Origin: Pseudomonadota bacterium
Lineage (GTDB): Bacteria; Myxococcota_A; Bradymonadia; UBA4248
NCBI GenBank assembly: GCA_009786045.1
Contig: WQTY01000017.1
Span: 1 to 12,779, forward strand
Length of the DNA stretch: 12,779 bases
Direction: 5' to 3'
Position numbers and translations under genes: made by a program. Shown in pieces: positions 6,153 to 12,779 of this stretch. Every line of letters starts with the position of its first letter. Position 1 is the stretch's first letter. The notes beneath the pieces are model-generated. The model ran no database searches, was not told the DNA's origin, and was given only the letters and a program-made list of their open reading frames with translations.

Positions 6153-8285
6153 ATGGCTTCCTGTGGCATGCACTTTGCGAGGTTTGTACCATTGACTGTA
6201 CAGTCGGAATATGCGTCGGAGGATCGCCTGAGAGCGGCGCTTGAGCGTACATGGCATGCGTTTTTTGCACGCTTTGCACACCTGCGCGATGTTCAGCGTG
6301 CGGCTATTCTGCCGATCCTGTCGGGAGAATCGGTTCTGCTCAATGCGCCCACGGCATCGGGCAAGACCGAGGCCGTGATGGCGCCGACGATCGAGCGTTA
6401 TTTGCAAATGCGCGGGCGCGAAATGTCTGCGGGGCGTGCGTTGGAGGAAGAAGTTGGGCCGCACATTTTGCTCATTGCGCCCACAAAAGCCCTTTGCAAT
6501 GATTTGTTTCGGCGCCTTGAGCAGCCTGTGACGCGCTGTGGGGTGACGATTTGCACCAGGACAGGGGATTCTCCCAGTTTTAATCGCGAGAAACCGCCTC
6601 AGGTGCTTATCACGACGCCAGAGTCTCTCGATTCGCTTCTGAGTCGCGGGCCGCGTGCTTTTTTGTCTCTGCGGGCCATTATTGTCGATGAGATTCACCT
6701 GCTGAGTGCGGGCGGGAGGGGCGATCAGCTTCAGTGTCTGCTGGTGCGTTTGCGTACAATGAATCCGCGTCCCATACCATGTTGTGCTTCCAGTGCCACA
6801 GTACCGGAAGTCGATCGGATTGGGCAGGAATTTTTGGGCCCTTCTGCCAGGGTGATAACGGTAGCGCAGGGGAGGCGGGAGATTGTCCATGCGGTAAGGC
6901 TCGTTTCGAGCGAACCTCAGGCGGCAGATCAGATTGCAGAGATACTGCTTGAGACACCCACGCGAAAGATCATCGTCTTTGCCAACGCGCGTGCACTCGT
7001 TGAGAATCTCGTTCTGTATCTTCGTGCCAAACCGCGTCTGGCGTCCATCGTTTTTGCGCATCATGGCAGTATGTCGCGTGAGGAGCGCCTGAGAACCGAG
7101 CGGCAGTTTCTTCAGGCACGCAATGCTGCGTGCGTGGCAACGAGTACGCTGGAACTTGGCATCGACATCGGCGATGTCGACAGGATCATCCTTATGGGGC
7201 CTCCCCCCGACGTTTCCTCGCTTGTCCAGCGCATTGGCCGGGGCAGCCGAAAAGCGCAGGTTGCCCACGTATGTTGCCTTTCGACATCGCATTTTGATGC
7301 AAAGCGCTTTGAGCATCTGATCGCTTGCGCCCAGCGAGAAAGCCTGTTTCCTGATCCGGTAGCATTCCGCCCCGTGGCGATCGTGCAGCAGGCTTTCTCG
7401 ATCTGTTTGCAGAATCCTCACCGCTGGATTGCAAAGCGTGCGCTTTACGATCGGATTTCTGAGACAGCCAAAGCACTGTATCCTGTCGACAGTTGCGAAG
7501 CCGTTTTGGACATGATGGCACAGTGTGGCTATTTTCGCCGCGTCGATGGCAGCAAGTATGTGCCCGAGCCGAAGACCGAATTCCTGTTTGATCGCGGCTA
7601 TATGCACAGCATGATCGTGACAAAGAATGAGACAGATGTGGTGGACGCTGTAACAGGGCGAAACATTGGCAGCATCTATTTGCGCCATGCCAGCCGCGAT
7701 GCCATTATGCAGGGATCGCGGCCCGCCCTGACGCTGGCAGGAAAGAGCCATGCTGTGAGCTATATGAAGAATGCCAAGCTCTACGTCGAGCAGGCGGGAC
7801 ACAGCAAGGGCATGGGCTTTTGTGCACTCGAACCGCCTCGCTATTCTTTACAGCTGGCTCAGGATTTTGCCAGTTTTCTGAATATCCCGGAAGACGGCAT
7901 CTTCGCCGAACCTTACGAGAATACTTTCCTCGTGCATCATTTTCTGGGAACAGTTGGGAGCTTTTTTCTGGCTGATTATCTTCAGCGCAGTGGCTGCATC
8001 CTGGTGCCAAAGTCCAGGACGCCCTTTCACCTGCGAATCGTTTCCCTGCCCATGCAGATGACTTTTCCCGACAAAGCGGCTTTGCGGCGAAGCTTTGAAG
8101 GGTACCTTCAGGGTAATCTCTCGAGTTTGGCAAAATTATTGCAACCAGGTCCATGGCTCAATCTCGTGCCTGAGTTCATGGTTCGGCGTTGGGTGCTTGC
8201 TTCGATCAATTTGGATGCCTATGCCGAATGCCTCGATCAGAAGCAAATTGTCATCACCCAAGGCCGAGAGGGTAGTTGGTCATGA
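6153..8285 (+). CDS. Lhr-like superfamily 2 DEIH-box helicase
   Basis: This is a 710-residue ATP-dependent helicase. Motif I is APTASGKTE (65-73), Ia is IAPTKAL, Ib TTPESL, II DEIH (179-182), III SSAT (213-216), IV IIVFANARAL, V TSTLELGIDIGDVD (about 331-343) and VI QRIGRGSRK (359-367). After the two RecA folds, residues about 400-465 look like a winged helix and about 470-560 like the beta-bundle of Lhr-core proteins (TGRNIGSIYL, then LTLAGKSHAV where Lhr usually has an L-G-R-W type strand). It is shorter than the usual Lhr core (over 800 residues). ATG 6153 has no ribosome binding site; an in-frame TTG at 6192, with GAGG nine bases upstream, would remove 13 residues before the conserved part. 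The last codons overlap the next gene. Such helicases translocate on single-stranded DNA; the specific role here is unknown. Confidence 0.9.
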   Translation: MASCGMHFARFVPLTVQSEYASEDRLRAALERTWHAFFARFAHLRDVQRAAILPILSGESVLLNAPTASGKTEAVMAPTIERYLQMRGREMSAGRALEEEVGPHILLIAPTKALCNDLFRRLEQPVTRCGVTICTRTGDSPSFNREKPPQVLITTPESLDSLLSRGPRAFLSLRAIIVDEIHLLSAGGRGDQLQCLLVRLRTMNPRPIPCCASSATVPEVDRIGQEFLGPSARVITVAQGRREIVHAVRLVSSEPQAADQIAEILLETPTRKIIVFANARALVENLVLYLRAKPRLASIVFAHHGSMSREERLRTERQFLQARNAACVATSTLELGIDIGDVDRIILMGPPPDVSSLVQRIGRGSRKAQVAHVCCLSTSHFDAKRFEHLIACAQRESLFPDPVAFRPVAIVQQAFSICLQNPHRWIAKRALYDRISETAKALYPVDSCEAVLDMMAQCGYFRRVDGSKYVPEPKTEFLFDRGYMHSMIVTKNETDVVDAVTGRNIGSIYLRHASRDAIMQGSRPALTLAGKSHAVSYMKNAKLYVEQAGHSKGMGFCALEPPRYSLQLAQDFASFLNIPEDGIFAEPYENTFLVHHFLGTVGSFFLADYLQRSGCILVPKSRTPFHLRIVSLPMQMTFPDKAALRRSFEGYLQGNLSSLAKLLQPGPWLNLVPEFMVRRWVLASINLDAYAECLDQKQIVITQGREGSWS

Positions 8286-9775
8286 TCTCATTAACATCGC
8301 TGGACAGACTTGCCGATCGACTGTGTGCCATTCAGGATGTCGCTCTGGGGGTGCATGAAACTTTGGAGGCTCAGGGTGTCTGCCCGCTTATGGCGCTTGA
8401 GCATCTCGTGTTTGGTTTATATCGGCGACTCGATCCCGACGTGCGGGCATCGATGCTGTGGCACTGCCTGCTCCTGACGCGCGCGCGGCTGAGCTGTGTG
8501 CAGGTTTTTCAGGAACAGGTGCTGTCGAAACTCGGCGACCCAACGCTGGCATTTATCATCCGCCAGTTAATGTGCCGGGCACCCAGGGTCTGGAGCTATC
8601 GCCGATCCTACCAGCGAGGGTTTGTGCACACGGTTGCCGGACCGCTGAGACATCAGGAGATTTCAATAGAGGGCAGCGTGTTGGCCTCGGGTATGCCGCT
8701 GGCACATGATCACCTCTATGCGCTTGGCTGGACATTGTCCTTCGAAAATCAGACGTTTCTCGTCTGCGCCTCGCTGTTGTCGAATCAGCAGATCTTTGAG
8801 GTCGAAAAAATTCGTCCCTACCCATGCCACCGCAGCGATGATGATTATTGGGAAGAAACACAGCTGACGGTGCTGCACCATTTGTATACGAGCCACCCGC
8901 GACTTTCGCTGGAGCCCTGCATTGCCCTGGGACCAACAACCTCCTACGCACCAGAGAAGCGTTTTGCCCGGCTTCAGAGGTTGGTTTTGTCCACCATTCA
9001 GGGCGATATCCGGCGTTCTCTGAGAAACGTCCACGATGACGTTGCCAGAGGCGATGCCTCATCTGTCATGGCTTTGGTCGAAAAAGCCACAGAAGGGATG
9101 GGGGATGAAGTGTATTTTCGCAATCGGATGCTCGAAGCTCTGGGCTGTGATCGCGATGGCGGGATGCCCAAAGCGCATCCCGCCATTTTGGCCAGTGATC
9201 CTGTGGCCCTGTTGCTCCTTCCAGAGACAGCCCCGGTTTTCAGCGCGATTCACTCGCGAGAATCCATTAAAACGGCCCTGGCTTACGAGAACATAACCGG
9301 CGGCTCTGAAGTGAAGACAGCTTTCGAGACTTATTGCCATGAGCGTCGCTGGCTCATGTCATACGACGCCTTTGACCTGACCAACGAAGAGCACGCTGCC
9401 ATCATTGGCGTCCCTTATGACAGCATTCGGGCTGTCTTTTCGCCCATGTTGTTCGAAGCCTCCCTTCCCATTGCCCCTCATGGCGAGTATCTGCGCCAGC
9501 TCCAGGATAAGTTTGGGATGTATCTTCATGAAAGTGAACCTCCGACATTCAGGGCGGCGCTTGAAGCATTGCTGTCACGAAAAATTCAGCGCGTCAGCGG
9601 TGTTTCTGCTCTGGTTCAATGGGTGTTTCAGTGCTGTGAGCGGTGGCGCTATTGCCTGTCCGATATCGAGCCCATGCCATACAATGCACACCGAAGCCTC
9701 GATCAGTCCAGCCAGACTTTACTCAGAAACGGGCTGAGCGATCTGGCGGCAATGTTCGACAGGAAGGGGGCATAA
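8282..9775 (+). CDS. Unrecognised 497-residue protein coupled to the Lhr-like helicase
   Basis: The start is ATG 8282, overlapping the helicase stop as ATGA, with GAGAGGG nine bases upstream (8266-8272); a TTG at 8276 is less likely. Translation is therefore probably coupled to the helicase and the two proteins are likely partners. I do not recognise a family. Residues about 1-115 are helical (VFGLYRRL, RARLSCVQVFQEQVLSKL), about 120-215 have beta-strand character (LGWTLSFENQTFLVC), about 220-290 are helical and charged, and about 325-455 are mainly helical with conserved-looking aromatic and charged residues (HERRWLMSYDAF, CCERWRYCLSDIEPMPY). There is no signal peptide, membrane helix, zinc-binding cysteine cluster, or nuclease motif I can point to. 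It may be an adaptor or regulatory subunit, or an enzyme of unknown type. A palindromic repeat follows its stop. Confidence 0.85.
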   Translation: MISLTSLDRLADRLCAIQDVALGVHETLEAQGVCPLMALEHLVFGLYRRLDPDVRASMLWHCLLLTRARLSCVQVFQEQVLSKLGDPTLAFIIRQLMCRAPRVWSYRRSYQRGFVHTVAGPLRHQEISIEGSVLASGMPLAHDHLYALGWTLSFENQTFLVCASLLSNQQIFEVEKIRPYPCHRSDDDYWEETQLTVLHHLYTSHPRLSLEPCIALGPTTSYAPEKRFARLQRLVLSTIQGDIRRSLRNVHDDVARGDASSVMALVEKATEGMGDEVYFRNRMLEALGCDRDGGMPKAHPAILASDPVALLLLPETAPVFSAIHSRESIKTALAYENITGGSEVKTAFETYCHERRWLMSYDAFDLTNEEHAAIIGVPYDSIRAVFSPMLFEASLPIAPHGEYLRQLQDKFGMYLHESEPPTFRAALEALLSRKIQRVSGVSALVQWVFQCCERWRYCLSDIEPMPYNAHRSLDQSSQTLLRNGLSDLAAMFDRKGA

Positions 9776-9786
9776 GCATAATTCTA

Positions 9787-9873
9787 TTTTTCGTGGGGGA
9801 ACGTGTTCCCCCACACCCCCTGCGCTGTAGAGACAAGGCATGCCTTGTCTCTACGTATCGCTTGTGGGTAGAG
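9787..9873 (+). repeat. Palindromic 3'-end repeat, copy B
   Basis: Five T (9787-9791) start 12 bases after the stop TAA, followed by the inverted repeat GTGGGGGAAC (9793-9802) / GTTCCCCCAC (9805-9814) around GT, then ACCCCCTGCG as in copy A, an internal 28-bp palindrome, and the end motif GCTTGTGGGTAGAG (9860-9873). The sequence after it (GGCAAAGCGTATCGTTTAA) still loosely resembles the flank of copy A. Confidence 0.85.
9827..9854. repeat. Perfect 28-bp palindrome inside copy B
   Basis: The arms GTAGAGACAAGGCA (9827-9840) and TGCCTTGTCTCTAC (9841-9854) are exact reverse complements with no loop. At the matching place copy A has only the small CTGCG/CGCAG hairpin, so this looks like an inserted or exchanged module. 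Confidence 0.9.
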
Positions 9874-10000
9874 TGGCAAAGCGTATCGTTTAATGCCAAA
9901 TGCCTCACGGCCGCGAACAGACGCGAAACAATCCAGATGTGCTCGCAGTTCCGAAACGGGGAGTGCGTGAATAGAAAGGGCGCAGTGTCCGTCGCCTCCC

Positions 10001-10084
10001 CCACAAGCAATGCGCACACCCCTCCGTCGAAGCCTCCCCTGAAAGGGGAGGCTCGCAGGGGGAATGTATTCCACCATAAAAAAA
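10001..10084 (-). repeat. Palindromic 3'-end repeat, copy D (inverted, diverged)
   Basis: Read on the minus strand, seven T (10084-10078) begin 7 bases after the stop of the gene at 10092, followed by GGTGGAA-TACA-TTCCCCC-TGCG, a shortened form of the first hairpin. Then comes a different internal hairpin, AGCCTCCCCT (10031-10040 on plus) / AGGGGAGGCT (10044-10053) with loop GAA, and finally CGCATTGCTTGTGG (10014-10001). Module order and polarity equal those of copies A and B; the middle palindrome differs. Confidence 0.75.
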
Positions 10085-10091
10085 GAACGCC

Positions 10092-11636
10092 CTAGCGGCT
10101 GGCCGAAGACGAACGGCTGGCTTCTTTCGAAGACGACGAATAATCTTCGGGTTGCTGTCCGTCGTTCGTTTTTTCTGCGCTCAAACGCGCACTAAACTCT
10201 TCCAACTCGATATCTTCTGCATTCCGTTTGGCATCGGCGTCGCTGTCGTCTGTCGAGAAGATGACGCGCCCAAGGTCCTGATCCTTAAGGTTAAGCTTCT
10301 GGCGCGCATCGGATGCTTCTGCCTGGCGTGCATGCATCTCGTCGAAGTCAAAGTATGACACGCCCCCTTCGGTGCTTTTGAGCTCCGCATTGAGTTCAAA
10401 GACAATTTCATTGAGGATATGGTTGACTTCATCTGTACTTGCCTCTCGCATATCGTAATTTCTGAGGCTCGTATTGACAGACGACTCGATCCTGTCGGGC
10501 GTGATCATCCTCGCCGTGTTGGTGAAGACATCCTTCAGGGTAATTTTTCGCATGTTGCCGGCGCGCCGTTTCGCATTTTCCCGCCGGTTGGCAGGCAGGC
10601 GCAAAAGCGGAATGGCAAAAAGCGTGAAGCTGAAGGCAAGAGGAAATGTCCCAAGCCAGAAAAAAGTATGCGGGTCGACGGCGTTTACCAGCAGCTCTGC
10701 CGTCGTCTGCTCATGAAGCGGATCTGGCGTCTGCAGGCTTTCGACCATGCCGGTTGTCATGAAAATGGACATGACAAGGTTAAAGCTGTTGAGCCCGATG
10801 ACGGCCAGGTTGTCGCCGAGATTGCCATTGGACAAATTCCGGCGGTGCTGGAGGCGGTTCCAGGCGGTCGACGGCATGGGCATTTGCCGCCTGGCCTGAC
10901 CGGATTTCATCATGTCCTTAAAGACGTAGAGCAGCGTGCCATTGGATGTGATTTCTGCGTCGCCGTTGAAAATAGACGTAAACCTCGCCAGATCGCTCTC
11001 GCACTTTTCAAGCGATTGTCCCGAAACGAGCATCCAGTCTTCGGCCGTGATGACGCCATTTCGTGCTCGAATAAGCTGGCCGCAATCCGTCTGTGCCTGA
11101 AGCGGATCGAGCTTGGGCTCCTCCTTGCCAAAGACAAACTGGTAAACCTTCGTATAAAGCGGTACGCGCTCACGCCCGTCTTTGCGCTCATAATGGCGCC
11201 CTGAGCCGCCCCAGAAAAACCAGACAAATCCCCCAATATTGATGTTGCTTGAACTGCTGTTTCGATTGCTGGTCAGAAGCGCAAGGATAATGACGATGTA
11301 AAGGACAAAATAGAACACCAGCGTGAGCATGATGGCGATCTTGAAAAAGAGCTTGAACCCCCGATAGATAGTCTCCTGCGAACGCGCCCACCACGAACGG
11401 TAGTCACGCTCAATCACCCCCTTCTGAAAGGCAAACAGGAGTTCACCATGCTCGCTGACCTTAAGTGTGCCCTCATGCGTTCCCAAAAGCGCTTTAAGTG
11501 TCTCTTCGGCTTCGAAGGCACCCAGGCCCGTCGCCGATGTGATGTCGCCGACCGTTACCGTGCCGCCGGCACGAATGACCGCCTGTCGAACGCGCTCAAG
11601 ACGGCTGTCTTGCGACAGTTCTCGCTCTTTCTCCAT
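10092..11636 (-). CDS. Multi-pass membrane protein with three winged-helix-like repeats
   Basis: This 514-residue protein starts at ATG 11636, preceded by GAGG at seven bases. Residues about 14-74 (A-GGTVTVGDITSATGL ... KVSEHGELLFAF) and 183-243 (ARNGVITAEDWMLVSGQSL ... EITSNGTLLYVFKDM) share one pattern: a helix, a T.GD/AED turn, a second helix, and a wing ending G-hydrophobic-L-aromatic-F. Residues about 390-434 (ASTDEVNHILNEIVFELN ... STEGGVSYFDFDEM) look like a third, more diverged copy. Membrane helices lie at about 95-121, 276-298 and 325-346; a short glycine/tryptophan stretch at 134-145 may touch the membrane. The C-terminal 80 residues are acidic and end in a serine-rich tail. I recall proteins of this layout in cyanobacteria and deltaproteobacteria without a settled function. 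DNA binding is not implied; such wings often bind protein. Confidence 0.85.
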   Translation of the reverse strand: MEKERELSQDSRLERVRQAVIRAGGTVTVGDITSATGLGAFEAEETLKALLGTHEGTLKVSEHGELLFAFQKGVIERDYRSWWARSQETIYRGFKLFFKIAIMLTLVFYFVLYIVIILALLTSNRNSSSSNINIGGFVWFFWGGSGRHYERKDGRERVPLYTKVYQFVFGKEEPKLDPLQAQTDCGQLIRARNGVITAEDWMLVSGQSLEKCESDLARFTSIFNGDAEITSNGTLLYVFKDMMKSGQARRQMPMPSTAWNRLQHRRNLSNGNLGDNLAVIGLNSFNLVMSIFMTTGMVESLQTPDPLHEQTTAELLVNAVDPHTFFWLGTFPLAFSFTLFAIPLLRLPANRRENAKRRAGNMRKITLKDVFTNTARMITPDRIESSVNTSLRNYDMREASTDEVNHILNEIVFELNAELKSTEGGVSYFDFDEMHARQAEASDARQKLNLKDQDLGRVIFSTDDSDADAKRNAEDIELEEFSARLSAEKTNDGQQPEDYSSSSKEASRSSSASR

Positions 11637-11712
11637 GCCTTAACCTCGATTTCGAATAATGTTCATCTGCTGATGGATAAACCCCTGCCCCCCACGACGT
11701 CACGCGCGCAAC

Positions 11713-11742
11713 ACTATATGTCAAGGTCGTTCCCGAACTCAA
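11713..11742 (-). promoter_or_regulatory. Sigma70-type promoter for the winged-helix membrane protein gene
   Basis: On the minus strand TTGAGT (11742-11737), an 18-bp spacer and TATAGT (11718-11713) precede ATG 11636 by about 77 bases; the -10 matches consensus at 5/6. A TTGACA within the spacer has no -10 partner at a usable distance. Confidence 0.5.
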
Positions 11743-11781
11743 GCCAAGACGCAGTGGCATGGGATATTCAGGCCTATGTCA

Positions 11782-11803
11782 GGGCAGACACGCAGGTCTG
11801 CCC
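11782..11803. repeat. REP-like hairpin 1
   Basis: The arms GGGCAGAC (11782-11789) and GTCTGCCC (11796-11803) are exact reverse complements around a six-base loop, ACGCAG. It lies in the gap between the membrane protein gene and the secreted-protein gene. Confidence 0.75.
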
Positions 11804-11877
11804 CTGCAGCCCCTGCTGGAAACCACCAACCGGTGATCAATGACTGGCAATTTGTACCTGCCTTGTCACGCGATTCC

Positions 11878-11903
11878 GTAGGGGCGAACCTATGTGTTCG
11901 TCC
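11878..11903. repeat. REP-like hairpin 2 next to repeat copy C
   Basis: GGGCGAAC (11882-11889) and GTTCGTCC (11896-11903) form an 8-bp stem with one G-T pair and a six-base loop CTATGT, preceded by GTAG at 11878-11881. It shares the stem and loop sizes of the hairpin at 11782-11803, suggesting one family of small mobile or structural palindromes. Confidence 0.7.
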
Positions 11904-11910
11904 ATTGTGT

Positions 11911-11926
11911 TCTACCCACAAGCAAT
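11911..11926 (-). repeat. Palindromic 3'-end repeat, copy C (end motif only)
   Basis: Read on the minus strand, the 16 bases ATTGCTTGTGGGTAGA are identical to 484-499 of copy A. They overlap the last base of the TGA stop (11928-11926) of the secreted-protein gene. The T-run and first hairpin are missing; a REP-like hairpin follows instead. Polarity relative to the gene is as in copies A, B and D. Confidence 0.75.
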
Positions 11927-12414
11927 CAATTGACATCCATGAGGGTCATGGCCACGATGATGGTGCTGTCACCGTAGGGCAGGCCCGCCTGGAAGAAAAC
12001 CGCCCCCTTTGAAAGTTTGAGGCTGGCCGAGAACTTGTCGTTGATGGTCATGTCGACGGTGTACAGATTGTCCTTGAGATCCTTGGCAACATAACGCAGC
12101 CTGACGGTCGTTGGGATATCACTTGGCACAAAGAAGGCGCCAGGCAGACTGGCCCGCGCCATGACCGTGGTTCGCTGGATAAGCTCGAAAGTGGTGAAGG
12201 ACGAAAAGCCGGAGCTGAGCTCAGACTTGAGGTCATTCAGGCCATCCGAAAAACTGACATGTGCCGTGTGGCTGGCTGCAATCAGACGCACATCGAACAC
12301 AAGCACGTCGCGTTGAGCCTTAGCCTCGGGCGAAGGCACAGGCTGGGCCCATGCGCCGGGTGCGCCTGCCATCGCGAGAAAGATAAAGAAGAATGTCAGC
12401 GTCGCACGCAGCAT
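11926..12414 (-). CDS. Small secreted protein, unknown function
   Basis: This 162-residue protein has a signal peptide (residues 1-23: LTFFFIFLAMAGAP, cleavage after GAWA). The mature part runs VLVFDVRLIAASHTAHVSFSDGLNDLKSEL followed by FSSFTTFELIQRTTV, then several beta-strands and a closing GDSTIIVAMTLMDVN. From memory this resembles a family of small periplasmic beta-rich proteins common in myxobacteria, where a short helical L..L...L segment precedes F-(T/S)-SF-L; no function is known to me. It has no cysteines and no lipobox, so it is probably soluble in the periplasm or exported. It starts 15 bp after the stop of the gene at 12430-12779 and is surely in the same operon. The ribosome binding site is weak. 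Its stop codon is joined to repeat copy C. Confidence 0.8.
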   Translation of the reverse strand: MLRATLTFFFIFLAMAGAPGAWAQPVPSPEAKAQRDVLVFDVRLIAASHTAHVSFSDGLNDLKSELSSGFSSFTTFELIQRTTVMARASLPGAFFVPSDIPTTVRLRYVAKDLKDNLYTVDMTINDKFSASLKLSKGAVFFQAGLPYGDSTIIVAMTLMDVN

Positions 12415-12429
12415 AAGGTCAGCGCCAGG

Positions 12430-12779
12430 CTAGAGCCGGTGAGAGGATGGGGTGTCGAAGAGAGGGGAGCCGTGTTCAATGTGGCCGTGGTTAAGGTCTT
12501 CCAGCGTTTCGATGCGCTGGATAAGGTGCCGCAGCGCACGATCCATTTCCTCGACGGTGAGCTGCTCTCTGTCGCCTGCTGCCTGCCGCCTCAGATTAAC
12601 CATGCGGTGGGATGGGTCGTCGGACAATGCCGCCGGCCTGTCTTCGCGCCCATTGTACCATATGACAGGTGCGTGAGAAGCTGTGTAGCTGATGGACCCC
12701 TGGGGCAAACTGGCTGCATCCGAGGCGTCAACATAGACGACGGTGTGCGCCGGCGCATCGGCCTCTCCCTCGCCTGAGG
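12430..12779 (-). CDS. C-terminal part of an unrecognised protein (gene starts beyond the window)
   Basis: The minus-strand frame is open from the window edge to TAG 12432-12430, giving at least 115 residues. A TTG at 12708 lies inside the frame, but codons upstream of it remain open (ending ...VVYVDASDAASL), so it need not be the start. The visible part has a strand-rich segment (SISYTASHAPVIWYNG), a charged linker (NLRRQAAGDREQ), and a C-terminal helix with heptad-like spacing (LTVEEMDRALRHLIQRIETLEDL) that may form a coiled coil. No catalytic motif is visible. It precedes the secreted-protein gene by 15 bp, which points to co-transcription. Coding status is inferred from the open frame, tight spacing and sensible composition. 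Confidence 0.65.
   Translation of the reverse strand, partial: SGEGEADAPAHTVVYVDASDAASLPQGSISYTASHAPVIWYNGREDRPAALSDDPSHRMVNLRRQAAGDREQLTVEEMDRALRHLIQRIETLEDLNHGHIEHGSPLFDTPSSHRL

Larger units (their letters stand above)
9776..10091. other. 316-bp gap between convergent genes, built largely of two repeat copies
   Basis: The gap separates the stop of the plus-strand gene at 9775 from the stop of the minus-strand gene at 10092. It contains repeat copies B and D pointing toward each other, each beginning close to its gene's stop codon. The central part (about 9915-10000) has no gene or clear structure. Plus-strand frames that cross it translate the repeat and are not called genes. Confidence 0.8.

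Noticed and set aside
5634..7802. A 722-codon open frame on the minus strand opposite map and the helicase
   Set aside because: It lies in exact codon register with the two real genes, so its stops correspond to sense codons TTA, CTA and TCA, which these genes avoid. Its translation is rich in Arg, His and Cys with no domain pattern, whereas the plus-strand genes have complete catalytic motifs.
6153..8285. Helicase as a named defence-system component such as DISARM or Druantia
   Set aside because: Those helicases are associated with DUF1998 or methylase/other partners; none of these is visible, and the C-terminal part fits an Lhr-like core better.

Overview
The window looks like a chromosomal segment of a Gram-negative bacterium of moderately high GC content. 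Several genes start with signal peptides, and one encodes an outer-membrane beta-barrel. A domain resembling the MXAN_5187 C-terminal family and a large FHA/low-complexity/transmembrane protein suggest a relative of the Myxococcota or former Deltaproteobacteria. That placement is inference from gene content; no rRNA or marker gene settles it. I see no tRNA, rRNA, CRISPR array, integrase or transposase.

Layout. Positions 1-435 (+) are the 3' end of a gene with a WD40-like strand near its end. Positions 612-4993 hold four minus-strand genes: an FHA-domain single-pass membrane protein (3182-4993), a secreted protein (2594-3112), an outer-membrane barrel (1494-2405) and a cytoplasmic protein with a proline-rich tandem-repeat tail (612-1415). 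A 313-bp divergent intergenic region carries a good sigma70-type promoter for the plus-strand genes. These are methionine aminopeptidase (map, 5307-6110), an Lhr-like superfamily 2 helicase (6153-8285) and an unrecognised 497-residue protein (8282-9775) that overlaps the helicase stop by ATGA. Convergent to them on the minus strand is a multi-pass membrane protein with three winged-helix-like repeats (10092-11636). A further minus-strand pair follows: a secreted protein (11926-12414) and the C-terminal end of another gene (12430-12779).

Two things stand out. First, the helicase and its unknown partner look like a translationally coupled two-protein machine, possibly in DNA repair, RNA or defence, with no named function I can recognise. 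Second, a modular palindromic repeat family occurs four times (about 437, 9787, 10084 and 11926). Each copy sits directly after a stop codon with the same polarity relative to the upstream gene. Three copies have a T-tract before (not after) a GC-rich hairpin; two of these carry a large variable palindrome, and one only a small hairpin, before a shared GCTTGTGGG end motif. This does not match an ordinary intrinsic terminator and resembles REP/MITE-like elements that target gene 3' ends.
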